Assembly: GCA_039545275.1 (NCBI GenBank)
Contig: BCHS01000002.1
Span: 1,364,001 to 1,428,000, forward strand
Length of the DNA: 64,000 bases
Direction of reading: 5' to 3'
Origin: Pseudomicrostroma phylloplanum
Lineage: Eukaryota; Basidiomycota; Exobasidiomycetes; Microstromatales
Below are positions 1 to 10,909 of the stretch, piece by piece. Under the pieces are notes generated by a model. It was not told the DNA's origin and did no database searches. It saw only the letters and a list, made by a program, of their open reading frames with translations. Position 1 is the first letter of the stretch, and the number at the start of each line of letters is the position of its first letter. A program made the position numbers and the translations under genes.

Positions 1-105
1 AAGAAGCGGGACAAGTACGACAAGATCGGCCACGTCTGGTCGTGGCGGTTGCCAGGCATGGTCTCAGTCATCGCACTGCCATGAGCGGAGGCATAACTCT
101 TCGGC

Positions 106-1092
106 TTGCGCTTGGATGCAGGCAAAGGGGCGTACCGGCTCGAAGTACGAGTCGAGCACGAGCCAGGTTCTCGGGCGGTCGAGCAGATGACAACAGAGTA
201 TGTGGCCCAATACGAGGGAGTCAGAATCCAGCTCAGGATTCACGACGCGAAAGGAGCACTCGGAGACTGGTTTCCCTTGCGCAACCGCAAGCAGACGGAC
301 TGGATCGATTATCTCCTGCGAGAGGCGATGAGTGCGCTTCGCCTGTTCAGTTGTTCCAAAGAAGCCTAGGGAACCTTCAAACACCAATATCAAGACCTCA
401 CCGACGTCTGACCCCCTCCTCGCTCGGCAGCGTCTGCTGCAGTCCCTCGCCGACGGGCATCTCCACACGTCGGCGCAGACGAAGATCGACACGTGGACCA
501 ATGACAGCGGAGCTCAGGAGAGGACCTACAATAGACTCCGTATCACTCTCCCTCGGTCGGGCGAAGAAGCGGACCTGATTATCGCGAATGTTTCTTTCCT
601 CTCTAAAGTCCGCGTAGGCCACACCGGGGTAGCCGTTGCGTTGCGATTTTGGAGCCAATTGAAGGAGCCACCGCCCTTGCCGCAAGACTTCAGTTCTCTA
701 CCAATTTCATTGTCGCCTGCAGCGAAGAGACTACTTAAGCGGTCTGTACACACCTCGGGCAAGCACCATTGGTCGATGCTACACCTCTCCGTCTGCGACA
801 GCTGGTCGAAGGGACCCTGCAAGCCCGGTGCTCCTTGCAGGCGGACGGCTATCAGTGTCTGCTCAGCCCGAAGCTCATGACAAAACTCGGGGTGGTGATT
901 CACAAGTAACGGCCTGTCGATGTGTCCCAGCGCTTCCTTTGGCACTTACTAGTCGAACAAAAGGTGCCGAAGGCTGCGCGAGTCGAAGCTCCGACAATGT
1001 GGGCAACCGTCAACACAAGCACGCCCAAGAGAGCCCGGGACATGCAAGAAATGTGTGACAAATGGGCCGCTTTCCAACGATCGGAGAAGTGA
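106..1092 (+). pseudogene. Degenerate copy 1 of an unrecognised repeated protein family
   Basis: Pieces of one protein can be followed in two frames. Frame 1 from 106 reads YRLEVRVEHEPG, then GDWFPLR and LREAMSALRL, and stops at TAG 367. Frame 2 continues with RLLQSLADG to about 780. Frame 1 resumes near 787 with LRLRQLVEGTL, KLGV, QRFLWHL and ARVEAPTMWATV, and ends at TGA 1090. A TAA at 907-909 interrupts this last part. The same motifs, in the same order, recur on the minus strand in the copies at 2051-3126, 3357-3690 and 4569-5588, so this is homology and not chance. I do not recognise the family. Introns could explain one of the frame changes, but the TAA inside a conserved block argues for decay. 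The 5' part may lie outside the window. Confidence 0.6.
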
Positions 1093-2050
1093 TCCTTCCG
1101 CTGGTCCGCAGGCGGGGTTCTCGTCTTTGTTCCTGCCTCCTCGCCTCCTACCGTGTCTTCTCCCAGTCGATTCTACTAGTCAATCGGGAGAAGAGATGCC
1201 CACCGCAGCGTCGTTCCGCATACAGGCCCCGTATGTTGACGTAGACTCAGGTCACGCATCAAATCCTCGCGTTTTCGTAGACTCTCATCCCATTGTAGTT
1301 CGCTTCCTGATCACTCTCCTTGCTTTCGGCCATGTGATCATCGCTAAAGAGTTCGAGCACGCAAGCCGATCGTCTTCGTTGATCAATACAGCGTGCTATC
1401 ACACACGGGGTGCTGCGTGTCTCCTTCTCACCGTTTCTCCTTCTTACAATGTTCCTTTCTTACCTTGCACATTACGAAGCTCCTAGCGCCTGAGGGCTCC
1501 CGACACTGAGTTTACAAGCCTTTGCACGGTGAGGGAAAGACGAAAGGCAACGTCCCTGAAGCATTGGGTACCGGAAAGGACGCGAAAGTCGCGATGTACA
1601 GCAACAACTCGTGCGGGACCAAAGCCACGGCTGACGCTGTTACTTCGATGATAGACGTTTCACAAGGTATTCATGAATGGTGGATCGAACAGGTTATCGA
1701 AGTCGGGAAGATGATGGCATTGGGGGCGGTGAGACAAGTGCTATAGGGGTGTGATGCTGACGTTACCTAAGGGAACCAACAACGCTTCGTGGGCGGGTGG
1801 TGACAGCCACTCATTTCCTACCCATTCGGGCTGCACCGAGAGGGGAAGGAGGGAAGTCACCTTCTGCCACCACCTTCCTTCTGAAGCATCTTGATGTGGC
1901 CCTTGTGATGAATGATTCCCTTTGCGCGCTTGCTTGCTGTGCGGCATGTGTTTCGTCGCCATATGACTGGGTAGGATGTCCCGACTGCGAGCGTCTGCAG
2001 GAGAGGCTTTCTGAGATTCTTCGCATTCAATCGAGGCGGTCTGTTTTCGT
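1093..2050. other. Stretch without a recognisable gene
   Basis: This lies between family copies 1 and 2. Open frames here have no conserved motif and no splice structure that joins them. I see nothing else in it. Confidence 0.4.
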
Positions 2051-3126
2051 CTATTCTGCGCACGCCGGTCGTAGTGCCGGCTGCTTGTCGTCTGTGTCGG
2101 CGGCCACAGTGGCCCACCTGGCCGGTACACGAGCCACCTTCAGCGCTTGCTCAACGGACAAGTGCCAGAGGAAGCGCTGGGTGCCGTCATATGGTCCTCG
2201 GCGATGGCATTCAACGCCCAGCTCGCTCATTAGCTTGGAGCTCAGGTAGATGTCCTTCGTCTCCAGACGGAGGGCCCATGGCGCTACCACGGTGCTCTCC
2301 GTCAATTGCTGCAGGCGAGTAGGCAGCGCCACAACGGCGTCTTGTCCCGGGTATTGGCAGACCATGTCTACCATCTTCTTTACCTGTGCACCCGGTGGCA
2401 GTGGTATGCTTACGAAGTCTTCTGCCGCTCTGAGAGGCTTTCTTGACTGGCTTTGTGAGCGGGTGGCGATGGCTATACTTTCGAGGCCCACTCGCACCCA
2501 GGCATGGCATCGAACGCCAGCGTAGGGCACGAACGATAAGTGCAAGGATGTCGATGTTCCCTTTCCCACCTTTTGTGGAATCTTGAGCTGTCTCACGCTG
2601 AACGTCTCCTTGTTCGTCTGGCGGTCGCTAGCACCATGGCCTCGTGTGTAGTGACGTCCGGTCGCAAGGGACTGCAGCAAGAGTACGCGAGCAAGCCATG
2701 TCGCTGCTTTCCAGTCACCCTGCTCTTGGCTCGTCTTGGCATCGTTCTTGATTGTTCCCTTTCCCGCTTTCTTCGGCGCCTTCCCGGCCAGACGCAGCGC
2801 TTCTGCTGCCTCCCGGTAGAGGTGAAGCAGGACATCCCTGACCTTTCGGGAGCGCAGAGGAATCCAATCCCCTATCTCCGCATCTTTCTTCAGGAACTTG
2901 AATGAGATCTTCGTCCCGTCGATATCCTCAGTCTCCTCTGAGGTAAGCTGATCGATGGCAATGAAGCCAGGGACGAATCCGACCTTGAGCTTGACTTTGA
3001 AGTCTTGCTCGGTGCCTTTGCGATGCTCGCAGCATGGTGTGTAGTCAGCTGGCCGATGGCAAGAAAGCCAGCTTCATGATACAGTCGAAGCTCGAGCCTA
3101 TACTGCCCCGCTAATCCCTGACGCAT
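2051..3126 (-). pseudogene. Copy 2 of the repeated family, longest open copy
   Basis: From about 3000 down to the stop at 2051 one frame is open for more than 300 codons. In order it shows IAIDQLTSEE, GDWIPLRSRK, YREAAEALRL, LLQSLATG, FVPYAGVRCHAWVRV, TRLQQLTEST, SELGVECH, QRFLWHL and ARVPARWATV. I found no ATG at a credible start, and the frame opens after a TGA near 3078. The adjoining bases 3010-3126 encode a second, shifted version of the first motif (YRLELRLYHEAG, LAIGQLTT). The 5' end therefore looks partly duplicated and frameshifted. No catalytic motif is evident. The surviving frame is long enough that it could still be expressed through an upstream exon I cannot define. Confidence 0.55.
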
Positions 3127-3139
3127 GCCAGCTCCGTCG

Positions 3140-3463
3140 TCATTTGAGAGATAAGTCTCCCCCTGAATCCCTGGCAGAGACCACTTTCAGCTGCTCTCCG
3201 TCTGTTGCGTGCTTGACTTGAAAGCTCCGAATTGACACCCTCTCGACATAGTTCGGACAAATGGAAACTGACTGGATGTGAGCCGAGGTGACGAAGAAGC
3301 GCTCCTGAGGCGAGGGCGATGAGACAGCGTCCCACTGCACATTGCCGTTTGAGACCTCAACTTTGGGACTCTGTGACTGTGGCCCATTTCGCACAAGCTC
3401 GCTTGAATGCCTGCCTCCTTTTCTCCGTGCTGTCGACGGCGACCCAAGTGCTTGGGGCCTCAA
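3140..3463 (-). pseudogene. Possible N-terminal fragment between copies 2 and 3
   Basis: An open frame of about 107 codons has an even amino-acid composition in its second half (for example VEVSNGNVQWDAV, FFVTSAHIQSVSICPNYVERVSI) and stops at 3140. It sits just upstream of copy 2 and overlaps the end of copy 3. It may be an N-terminal piece of the same family, but I found no second copy to confirm it. Confidence 0.25.
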
Positions 3464-3690
3464 CCCGAGCCACTCTGAGGACTTTGGTCTTCACGTCCAA
3501 GTGCCACAAAAAACGTTGGGCGTTGTCGCGGGGGCTTTGAGGCTTTTTGCAGGCCACCCCCAGCTTCTCCATGACCTTTGCGCTAATGGTGATGTTTAGG
3601 CCTTCGACGACCATATGCCACGGCGCGGACAGCGTTTTCTCCACCAGCTGCTTGAGTCGCGTGCTGGGGCATTCCCTCGAGTGCGATTCA
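3357..3690 (-). pseudogene. C-terminal part of copy 3 of the repeated family
   Basis: The frame reads TRLKQLVEKTL, MEKLGVACKK, QRFLWHL, ARVEAPSTWVAV and KWATV before the stop at 3357. It matches the ends of copies 1 and 2 motif for motif. It overlaps the 3' end of the GIY-YIG ORF (3596-4336) in a different frame. The two were probably one gene that suffered a frameshift near 3690. The middle section seen in copy 2 (LLQSLATG to the AGVRCHAWVRV motif) is missing here, so a deletion is also likely. Confidence 0.55.
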
Positions 3691-4336
3691 CCGAGTTTTC
3701 GGTGCCGGATGTTCCGTTCAAGCCGAGTCCGGAGGGGTTGCCGAATACTTCATTGGCCTCGATACTGTAATCTTCGTCCAGCCTGAAACTTCTGCGGAGG
3801 GCAATGAACGCTGCCTCAATCAGGGAGATAAAAGTTGCTCTGACGTCTTTCGCGTCCGGTTCCACAGACGTTTTCGCGGCTGTCCTCGGGCGCAAGTATC
3901 TCCACAGCCGAAGGAAACAGTACGGATCAATACTCGGAAGCTTGACTAATAGCAGCTCGTAGTACGGTCGATCTTGGAACGCTCGAATGGCGCGATACAG
4001 AGTGCTTTTCTTCGTCTTGGCCGCTGACCTGTGGCAATTGATTCGTCGAGACATATTTGTATCCGTCTTTCCTATGTATCTGCCTTGTCTCACTTCATCG
4101 AAGCTTTGCGACAACTCGTATATGCCGGGTCCTCTGTGTGAGCTTGCTGACTCGACAGCAGCAATGCTGCCGTGGCCGGAGATGTCAGCAACGCTTGCAT
4201 CTGACATGCAAGCGACGATCAAGATGGCTAGATCGACTGGATCTACTTCGTCCCAGAGTTTGCTCGTCAGAGCATACTTGGGTACGCAGGTCAGACTTCT
4301 GTTAAACTGAACTGCTGTTGCGAGGTCAAGGACCAT
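3596..4336 (-). CDS. GIY-YIG nuclease-domain protein (copy 3 N-terminal part)
   Basis: This is a 246-codon ORF from an ATG at 4336. Residues 1-50 form a small domain (VPKYALTSKLWDE, DLAILIVACMSDAS) that recurs in copy 4. Residues 71-180 look like a GIY-YIG nuclease core: GIY at 71-73, YIG at 87-89, Arg97/98 and His102 in the helix after it, and Glu174 in LIEAAFIAL, where the family carries its metal ligand. All key positions are therefore present. Fungal GIY-YIG proteins include Slx1, homing endonucleases and Penelope-type retroelements. None of the partner domains of those (PHD/RING finger, reverse transcriptase) is visible here. The last 50 residues run past a probable frameshift that cut off the family C-terminus at 3357-3690. 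Activity and function are inference. Confidence 0.6.
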   Translation of the reverse strand: MVLDLATAVQFNRSLTCVPKYALTSKLWDEVDPVDLAILIVACMSDASVADISGHGSIAAVESASSHRGPGIYELSQSFDEVRQGRYIGKTDTNMSRRINCHRSAAKTKKSTLYRAIRAFQDRPYYELLLVKLPSIDPYCFLRLWRYLRPRTAAKTSVEPDAKDVRATFISLIEAAFIALRRSFRLDEDYSIEANEVFGNPSGLGLNGTSGTENSVNRTRGNAPARDSSSWWRKRCPRRGIWSSKA

Positions 4337-4568
4337 TTGATCGCGACTCTCCGCGTCGACAGCCGTTGGGCGCGTGTCGCTAGTGACTGGTAGTGGACGA
4401 ATGTGCTCCGCGGTGTTAGATTATATCGTTCGCTGCTGCAGAGTCCGGCCCTGTGTTGTTACTCTCCGAGCTACTCACCTTCTCTCGGGACCTTCCCGTC
4501 ATGTTCCTCAGGCTCCGCAACGCCTGCTTCCTCTTGCCCTATACTCAAGATGCCGAGGAGCGGAAGGG

Positions 4569-5588
4569 TTAGAACTCGGTTAGATGGATTCGGTTGATGT
4601 AAAGTATAGTCCTATGCAACTCACCCTCGCAGTCGATGTCTTCTTCCTCTACATCGCTGAACTCGCTGAACTCGTCGGAGTCTTCCCCTTCACCGCCGAA
4701 GTCGTTGACTTCGTCGGAGTCTTCTTCTTCATCGCCATCGACTAGTCGGTGCCTGTCGCATTCCACGCCCAATTCCGTGAAGACCTTGAAGCCCAGAGTG
4801 AATGCCAGGTCTTCCACGAATACAATCTTAGGACCAACGAGAGTACCCTCCACCAATTGGCGAAGGCGTGGGGGAGGAGCCAGAGCCGCGTCTGTCCCGA
4901 GGTGCTGGCAGACCAGGTCTACCAGGTTCTTCGCTATCTGTCCGAGCGGCGCTGGCATGGCCACAAAGTCCTCTATCGCTGGCGGCGGCTCTCTGGGCTC
5001 TGCCGCTGGCCGTGTCGCGACGGCCAATCCCTTTGCATCGACACGCACCCACGTGTGGCAGCGGTCACCGGCGAATGGCAAAAATCCTAGAGCAAAGACC
5101 ATTCTGCGCCACGATCCTTTTTCTCTCGGGCACCTTGATTCCGAGCTTGCTAACGGGTTGACTTTGGATCTCTTTTCCTACAGTGTCCCATCTTTGCATA
5201 TGATCGAGAGTAGTATCTGCCGTCTGCAAGAGACTGCAGAATACGATCTTCGGCGAGTGCACTTTTGGGGTCCCACCCCGCTCGATCGGTGCAACCGGGG
5301 GGTTCGTTGCTCGCCAAGTCAGGGGCAGTGCCATACAGACGGAGCGCTGCCATCGCCTCTCGATATGCCGATGAGATAGGCAATGGTTGCGTCCGACATC
5401 CATCCAACGATAAGGCTCGCGAGGTCGATAGCGTGCGCTTCATCCCAGAGAGCGCTCGTCAGTTCGCATGTCGGTACGCAGTCCAAGCGCCGATTGAAAT
5501 CGAGGGAGATGGCCAAGTGAAGGATCATCTGGCCACGGGAGACGTCCTCGGTGGCCGCCGCTTCGATGATGTGCGAGAAGTCTACCAT
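4569..5588 (-). pseudogene. Copy 4 of the repeated family, frameshifted
   Basis: It starts at ATG 5588 (MVDFSHIIEAAATEDV) with the N-terminal domain CELTSALWDEAHAIDLASLIVGWMSDAT in the same form as copy 3. The frame then stops at 5319. A second frame carries AYREAMAALRLYG and ILQSLADG. A third, entered by a one-base shift near 5100, carries FLPFAGDRCHTWVRV, PRLRQLVEGTL and TELGVECDRH. The GIY-YIG section is absent, so a deletion joined the N-domain to the YREA block. In place of QRFLWHL the C-terminus is an acidic run of about 50 residues (EEEDSDEVNDF type), encoded by imprecise short repeats at 4640-4740. Confidence 0.55.
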
Positions 5589-7513
5589 TGACGTCGGGTA
5601 AAAGCGCGGTGTGCAGTGAGATCTGCGGCTCGCATACGGCTGATAATGAACATGTAGGGGTGATGTGAGAGCAGGAAAGGCTGTTGGCCCTTCTTCTGTC
5701 ACGCTCACTCTTCCACTATCTCGCGGAGGCGAGTGTGGGCATGCAGGTGAACGGTCTGCAGTGTGTAAGCGGAGGCAAAGTACGCGATGATCTCGTCGTG
5801 GTAGCGACCGATTGCTGTCCCTCGAAATTCTCAGTGGTGACAGAGGCAAGATCCTGCAGACTATTAATCGAGTCTGGCTTGTTGTATGAGGGCTCTAGTC
5901 TGTGTCGTTGTAGCTGGAGGGCTTCCTGTTCGGTTGGGACGCGCAGCTTCTGGCATTCAAAAAGGGCACGGAGTCTATATGCAGTGAGATGGCCTGCCAT
6001 GTCGTTCTGGAATGATCGCGGGGAATCGCGCATAGCGCTACTCACCTATCACGGTATTGTCGCTTCATGTATCGAACTGGCGAGCATAGCCTTCTCCTCT
6101 CTCGTCTACGCTGAGTGCTCTTTCTGTTCTCAAGCGACCGCTAAGCATGAGGCGTTCCTTGGCACTGATGTGCAGCTTGATGAACATTGGAAGCGATGTT
6201 GATGAACTGGCAAGATGCTCGAAGATACACTCGACTCTTTGAGCGCAAGTATCTCGTGTCGAGGTTCGACTCTCGATCGTCCGAATTCTTGTGCTGTGAC
6301 GTAAACAATGATCACGTTTGAGTCAGATTCTTGACGTGCGCTACTATCGACGACTCTATTGTTGGGCTCACGTTGAAAGCAAGTGATGCCATCTGGCTGT
6401 CAGCGCCGGAGCTCATCGTTGATGGTGTTTTGCAGCAGCGATGCGCCTGAAGCAGGCTCATGTGGACTTGCATCCTCCATTCCGGTGTACTGGTAGTCTG
6501 TGGGGCGATGAAGCTCGACGCGATGGGTAGAGTACTGGGGAGCAGTTTGGTCAGTTCCCATAGCAGCAGGTGGCACGGAGGCTGCAAGCTTCAACTCACT
6601 TCGACTGGCAGCGTTCAGACTGCCACAGATGTCATGTGGTGGTCGTAGTGTATAGGTCCAGGGAGGTAGTGTACGTGATCAGAGGTAGAGTAGGGGAAGG
6701 AGGTGTTATGATAAGCTATGTGAGAGGGAGAGCTCGAAGAAAGTGTATAGTAATAGTGAGTATGGAAGGAGGAGGAGTGCTCAGCTCCTCTGAAGTGGCG
6801 AGTGAAAAAAGGTCACAGCGCGCGACCACAGAGGATGCAATTCAGGAACGCACATCCGTGATGGTGGGCACGGGGCAGAAACGGAGCCTTTTTTCAGGGC
6901 AGAGCCGGAGAGGACCGGAACAGGGCGCTACCCTCTTCATATCTCAAAAGACAGGGGGTCACCCCTCCCAGGTCACAGATACGGCACTGCCTTGCGCCTT
7001 CTGCCCGAGCAAGTACAGCTCACCTTGCAGACACCACAGAGTGACACTTCGTTCCATTGGGACTCCGGTCACAGTATGGCTTTCGGATTGACGCTTGACA
7101 TTGAGGTCGCGCATGCTCAGAAGAGCGCTGGGCATTGCATGCGGGGTGTCGTATCTCAGCTCATACGCTACATGTATGCGAGTGATTCGATTGAGATCCT
7201 GGCATTGCCTTGCTGATGGTCTCAGCTACTCTGACATTGAGACTCGCAGTCTCCGATTGCGGGGAAAGTATGCATGCATGACGGGTGGGGAGACGAGGCG
7301 ACTGCCGGAACGGAAGCAGTCTTGACCTCTCCGCTGCTCGCGTGGCTGCAACCCAGGGCTCCGCTTTACCCCCGTCCTTATCTCCGGAATCTCCGGAATC
7401 TCCGCACCCAGCGCGAGGACAGATCCGATTGTATTCCCACAGACGAATGCGATACTGGAACGACAGGAATAAGTGCTTCACGACGACAAGAGCGGGACAG
7501 AAAGCAAGGGAAC
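5589..7513. other. Stretch without a recognisable gene
   Basis: No ORF here carries a motif, and none joins its neighbours at plausible splice sites. I could not extend the repeated family upstream of copy 4. It separates the family remnants from the maltose locus. Confidence 0.4.
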
Positions 7514-9329
7514 CTAGGCGTTGTAGGTCGCGGTGTGGGTCTCAGTCTTGCCCTCCTCCTTCTCATGACCAGCACTGCTAGTCTTCTCGAGCGATGAAGA
7601 AGCCTGCACAGTGTTGTCTTGTTGAGCGCCAAACAGCTCCAGACGAGTCGTCCTGAACTTGCGAGCAGGCACCTTGGCCTCGAAGAGGGCGTCAAGCTCC
7701 AAGTAGGTGCGTCCCGTAGGGTCTGGCAGCCTGAAGTAGCACCACAGGAACCAGAGGCAGGCTGTTCCGGCCCAAAAGAAGCCGCTCTTGGCTCCCCAGT
7801 TCCAGGCGCTAGGGTTGAGCATACGAGGCGTGAGTGCTGATATTTAGAAGGGAGACGGGAAGATGGTAAGTAACAGTACACTATCGGTATACAATCCGCA
7901 TCAGGCTTCCACGATACCCACTGTTTGCGATGAGCCCGCCTACGTTGTAGGCGTTACGGCTCAATGCGACCGACTTGGCTCGCAATTGGGCAGAAGGAAC
8001 CTCAGCAACTAGAGCGTAGCAGACAGGTCCAACCGTGAAGTCGTAGAAGAAGGTGAAGAGAAGCAGCATGGCACCGATAGCCCATTGACCTCCAGGGCTA
8101 TCTCCGGCTGCAGCTCCGATAGCACCGGTGATCATCAAGATGACGACGGCGACGGCCAGACCGAAGAGGAACATGAGCCGACGGTTGAACTTGCTCATGG
8201 CGAACCAAGAGAGTACCGTGCCGACAAATCCCAATGCAAAGAGCCCGATGGTCATATTAAAGGAGTTGTTGACAGAGAAGCCGGCCTGCAAGAAGAAGTA
8301 GGTCGAGTAGCCCATCAGAGGAGCACCACCGAAGACCTGGGCGAGGTAGACCATGACACCGATCTCAGTTCGTCGCAGATTGTTACCCTTGAAGCAGTCC
8401 CAGTAACGGGCGCCAGCCTGGGTCTCGCGCTCGAGTTCGGTGGTGAGAATCATCTCGTTGATCTTCGTCTGCGCAGCCTCATGGGTAAAGGCAGCGTGGG
8501 TACTTGCAAGCTTTCGAAGAGAAGTCTCTGCTTCCTCTAGTCGTCCCCTTCTGACTAGCCACCACGGCGACTCGGGTGCAAAGATGCAGGCCAAGATGAT
8601 GATAGGGGGCCACACCCATTGCAGGGCGTACGGGATCTTGTATGCCCAGTGGCCTGGCGCGTCCAGGCATGCTCGGAGAATTCCGGAGGCGAGGAGCTGA
8701 CCCATGACCCAGCAGATGTTGTTGTAAGAAGTAAGAACACCTCGAAGTTGGAGAGGAGCAATGTCGGCAGCGTAGGTAGTAGTCAGGGTCTGGAAGACAC
8801 CCCAAGGCATACCCTGGAGGATCTGACCGACAAGCAGAACGGCGAGAGAGTTGGCGAAGAATGGGATGAAGATGAAGGCTACCATCAGGGCAGAAGAGAC
8901 CATCATGGTCTTCCTGTATCCATAGCGCTCGCTGACAACACCGACGATTTGGAGACCAATGATCTCGCCGACCAATGCACCATTGTTGAGTCCCGATTGC
9001 CAAGGTGCCGAGATTTCACAGTCACCTGCAGCGTTGCAAGTACCGTATCGTTGAGTAAAGGCCGGTTGAGCGTAGAAGGAACCTAGGAGCATGAGGTCGT
9101 AACCCTCCTGGACAAGTCCCAAACCGAAGAGCATGACCCACATGATGGCGTAAGGGTGCCTTCTGATAGTCTCCCAGATGCCCACGCTTTGCTCTTCCTT
9201 CGTGACTTGAGCTGCATCGTGAAGCATAGCATCGTAGTCCTCGATCTTGGAGGCGACCTTGGCCTGTGCCTCGTCATCGATTCTTGTGACCTCGGAGGCA
9301 TTAGCCAGATTGGCTTGAGCTGAAGACAT
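7514..9329 (-). CDS. MFS alpha-glucoside (maltose-type) transporter
   Basis: Two exons, 9329-7922 and 7836-7514, split by an 85-nt intron (GTGGGT...CAG). Splicing turns IAN into IANTLTPRMLNPSAWNWG and gives 576 aa. The product is a sugar-porter MFS protein of the plasma membrane, predicted to take up maltose or related alpha-glucosides with protons. Visible signs are many hydrophobic segments, the loop motif PESPWWLVRRGR, TTTYAADIAPLQLRGVLTSYNN typical of fungal alpha-glucoside permeases, and the end motif PDPTGRTYLELDALFE. The N-terminus is long, acidic and cytosolic. It is transcribed away from the alpha-glucosidase at 11209, with which it forms a typical MAL-type pair. Without the second exon the protein would stop early in a late membrane segment, so the intron is needed. 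Substrate is inferred from family and neighbour. Confidence 0.88.
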
Positions 9330-9613
9330 GTTGATGGGACTGTATGACGACAGCCGGATGTGAATGAGTGGAGGAGGGAGTTCGGGTCGGTGGCGAAGCG
9401 GGACTGCTTGGTGAGGGAGGAAAGTGGTATGCTAATTGTATCACACAGCTGCCTTTTGTACCTGCGTTAACCGGTGGCGTCTCCTCTGACAGTATGCAGG
9501 TAACTCCTGTACTAGTCAACAATAGATGAGGCGTGCGGGGACCCCACGTCGATAGTCTGCTGCCGCGATCTTGCCTATCCCCTGAATGCTGTGTCCTGAA
9601 GATGGGCCTAAAG

Positions 9614-10909
9614 AATCTCGCCGTCGGCGAGTCTTTCGGCTCTCGTACAACTTGTGAAGGTGGTCCTACACATGGGTCGACAGCGAGGCTCTGTATTTTG
9701 GCGGTCAGGCTCGCCTCAATGCTTGGCAACCGCTGAGGAGGGATGCCGCCCCAACAGGGGGTCACCTGATCGGTCTGCCGGTGCAGCGACGTTGCGCAAA
9801 TCGAGTGGCTTGGCGTCCACACGCGACGCGGAGACCCCTGCGGACCAGACTCTGTGCCGATGACACCTCGGCAAGACTTGGTTACCGCCACCGGAGGAGC
9901 GGAAGCCAGACATTGTGCAGGCTTTCCCGCCTCACCTGCGCTAGCGGCGATCGGAGGAGCGCCAGACCACCCATCTACGCTCAGGAGTCTTGCCGACGGC
10001 ACTACGCGAGTCACGGAGAGACTACCCCGGGTTCTCGGGCTGTCGTGCGGGGCACAGTTCAAAGCCCGCTCCGCGACTGCATAACGCGGGGAGAGCATGA
10101 TTTGCCGCTGGTCGAGGTGTCGAGCCCGGGCGTGCAGAGTCGAGATGGTCCTGGCAACCTACCCGGGTCACGGGGTGCTTGACGGAAGGTCTTCGGCAAG
10201 ACTCGTGATGTCTCCATTTGCGGGTGCGCCAACCAGGCCAGCGCCAATCGACGCCACACTTTCTCAGGTCCTCACTCCGCAAAGCTGCCCAGTACGGCCG
10301 GCAGAGTGACACGGAAGATCTTTTGGAAACGCCAGGTCCGGTTCCTGCAGACCTACTCAATCGAGCAGTTCTGGATGTGGGGTAAATCGACCGAAACAGA
10401 AGGCATAATCTCGCCGATGGACCTGCTCATGAGCAACAACAACTCTGTCTGCGTCAACATTCGAGACAGACTTGCCGAAGAGACCATGGCCACAATCTCG
10501 CCGCTGCTACTCACGTCGTCTCAGGGCCGAATGAAGGCTTCAGCGAATGCAATTCACGCCTAGAGGAGCAGCCAATCTCGCCGTCCAGAGAGACTCGCCG
10601 AGAAGACTTGCGCCAGAGAGACTCGCCGAGAAGACTGGCGCCAGAGAGACTCGCCGAGAAGACTGGCCGAGGCCAGTATACTGTCGACCGGGTGCGCAGA
10701 GCATCTCAAGACCCCACAGGGAGCCCTTCAGAATGAATGATTCGTCGCCTTGTGCAAGACTAATGGACTCCCTTTCGCAGCGGAAGCACGTCATTTCGGG
10801 GCCGAAAGAAAGGAATGCGCCCGAGCGTGCCCGGGCGCGCCTGCATGCGCCGGTGGCCCCTGCGCCGGTCCGCTCCACATCTTCCGGCAGACGGACCATC
10901 GGCGAGATT
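9614..10909. promoter_or_regulatory. Dispersed AATCTCGCCG motif array
   Basis: Exact AATCTCGCCG occurs at 9614-9623, 10407-10416, 10494-10503 and 10574-10583, and inverted at 10900-10909. The 10407 and 10900 copies extend to an inverted 14-mer match (AATCTCGCCGATGG). At 9617-9631 the core forms the palindrome CTCGCCGTCGGCGAG. More CTCGCCG cores lie at 10594, 10622 and 10650. The CGCCG/CGGCG half-site resembles Zn2Cys6 binding sites. That it is a binding site is inference. Confidence 0.5.
10585..10668 (+). repeat. 28-bp tandem repeat, three units
   Basis: The unit beginning CCAGAGAGACTCGCCGAGAA starts at 10585, 10613 and 10641, an exact 28-base period with one or two substitutions. Each unit contains CTCGCCGAG, the core of the dispersed promoter motif. 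It lies about 540 bp upstream of the alpha-glucosidase start. Confidence 0.85.

Noticed and set aside
6255..6310. tRNA-like GGTTCGACTC box
   Set aside because: The surrounding bases do not form acceptor, D or anticodon stems, and no A box is at the right distance.
9301..10098. 265-codon minus-strand ORF in the maltose promoter
   Set aside because: Its composition is Pro/Ser/Arg-rich and follows base content, it overlaps the transporter start in another frame, and it has no motif.
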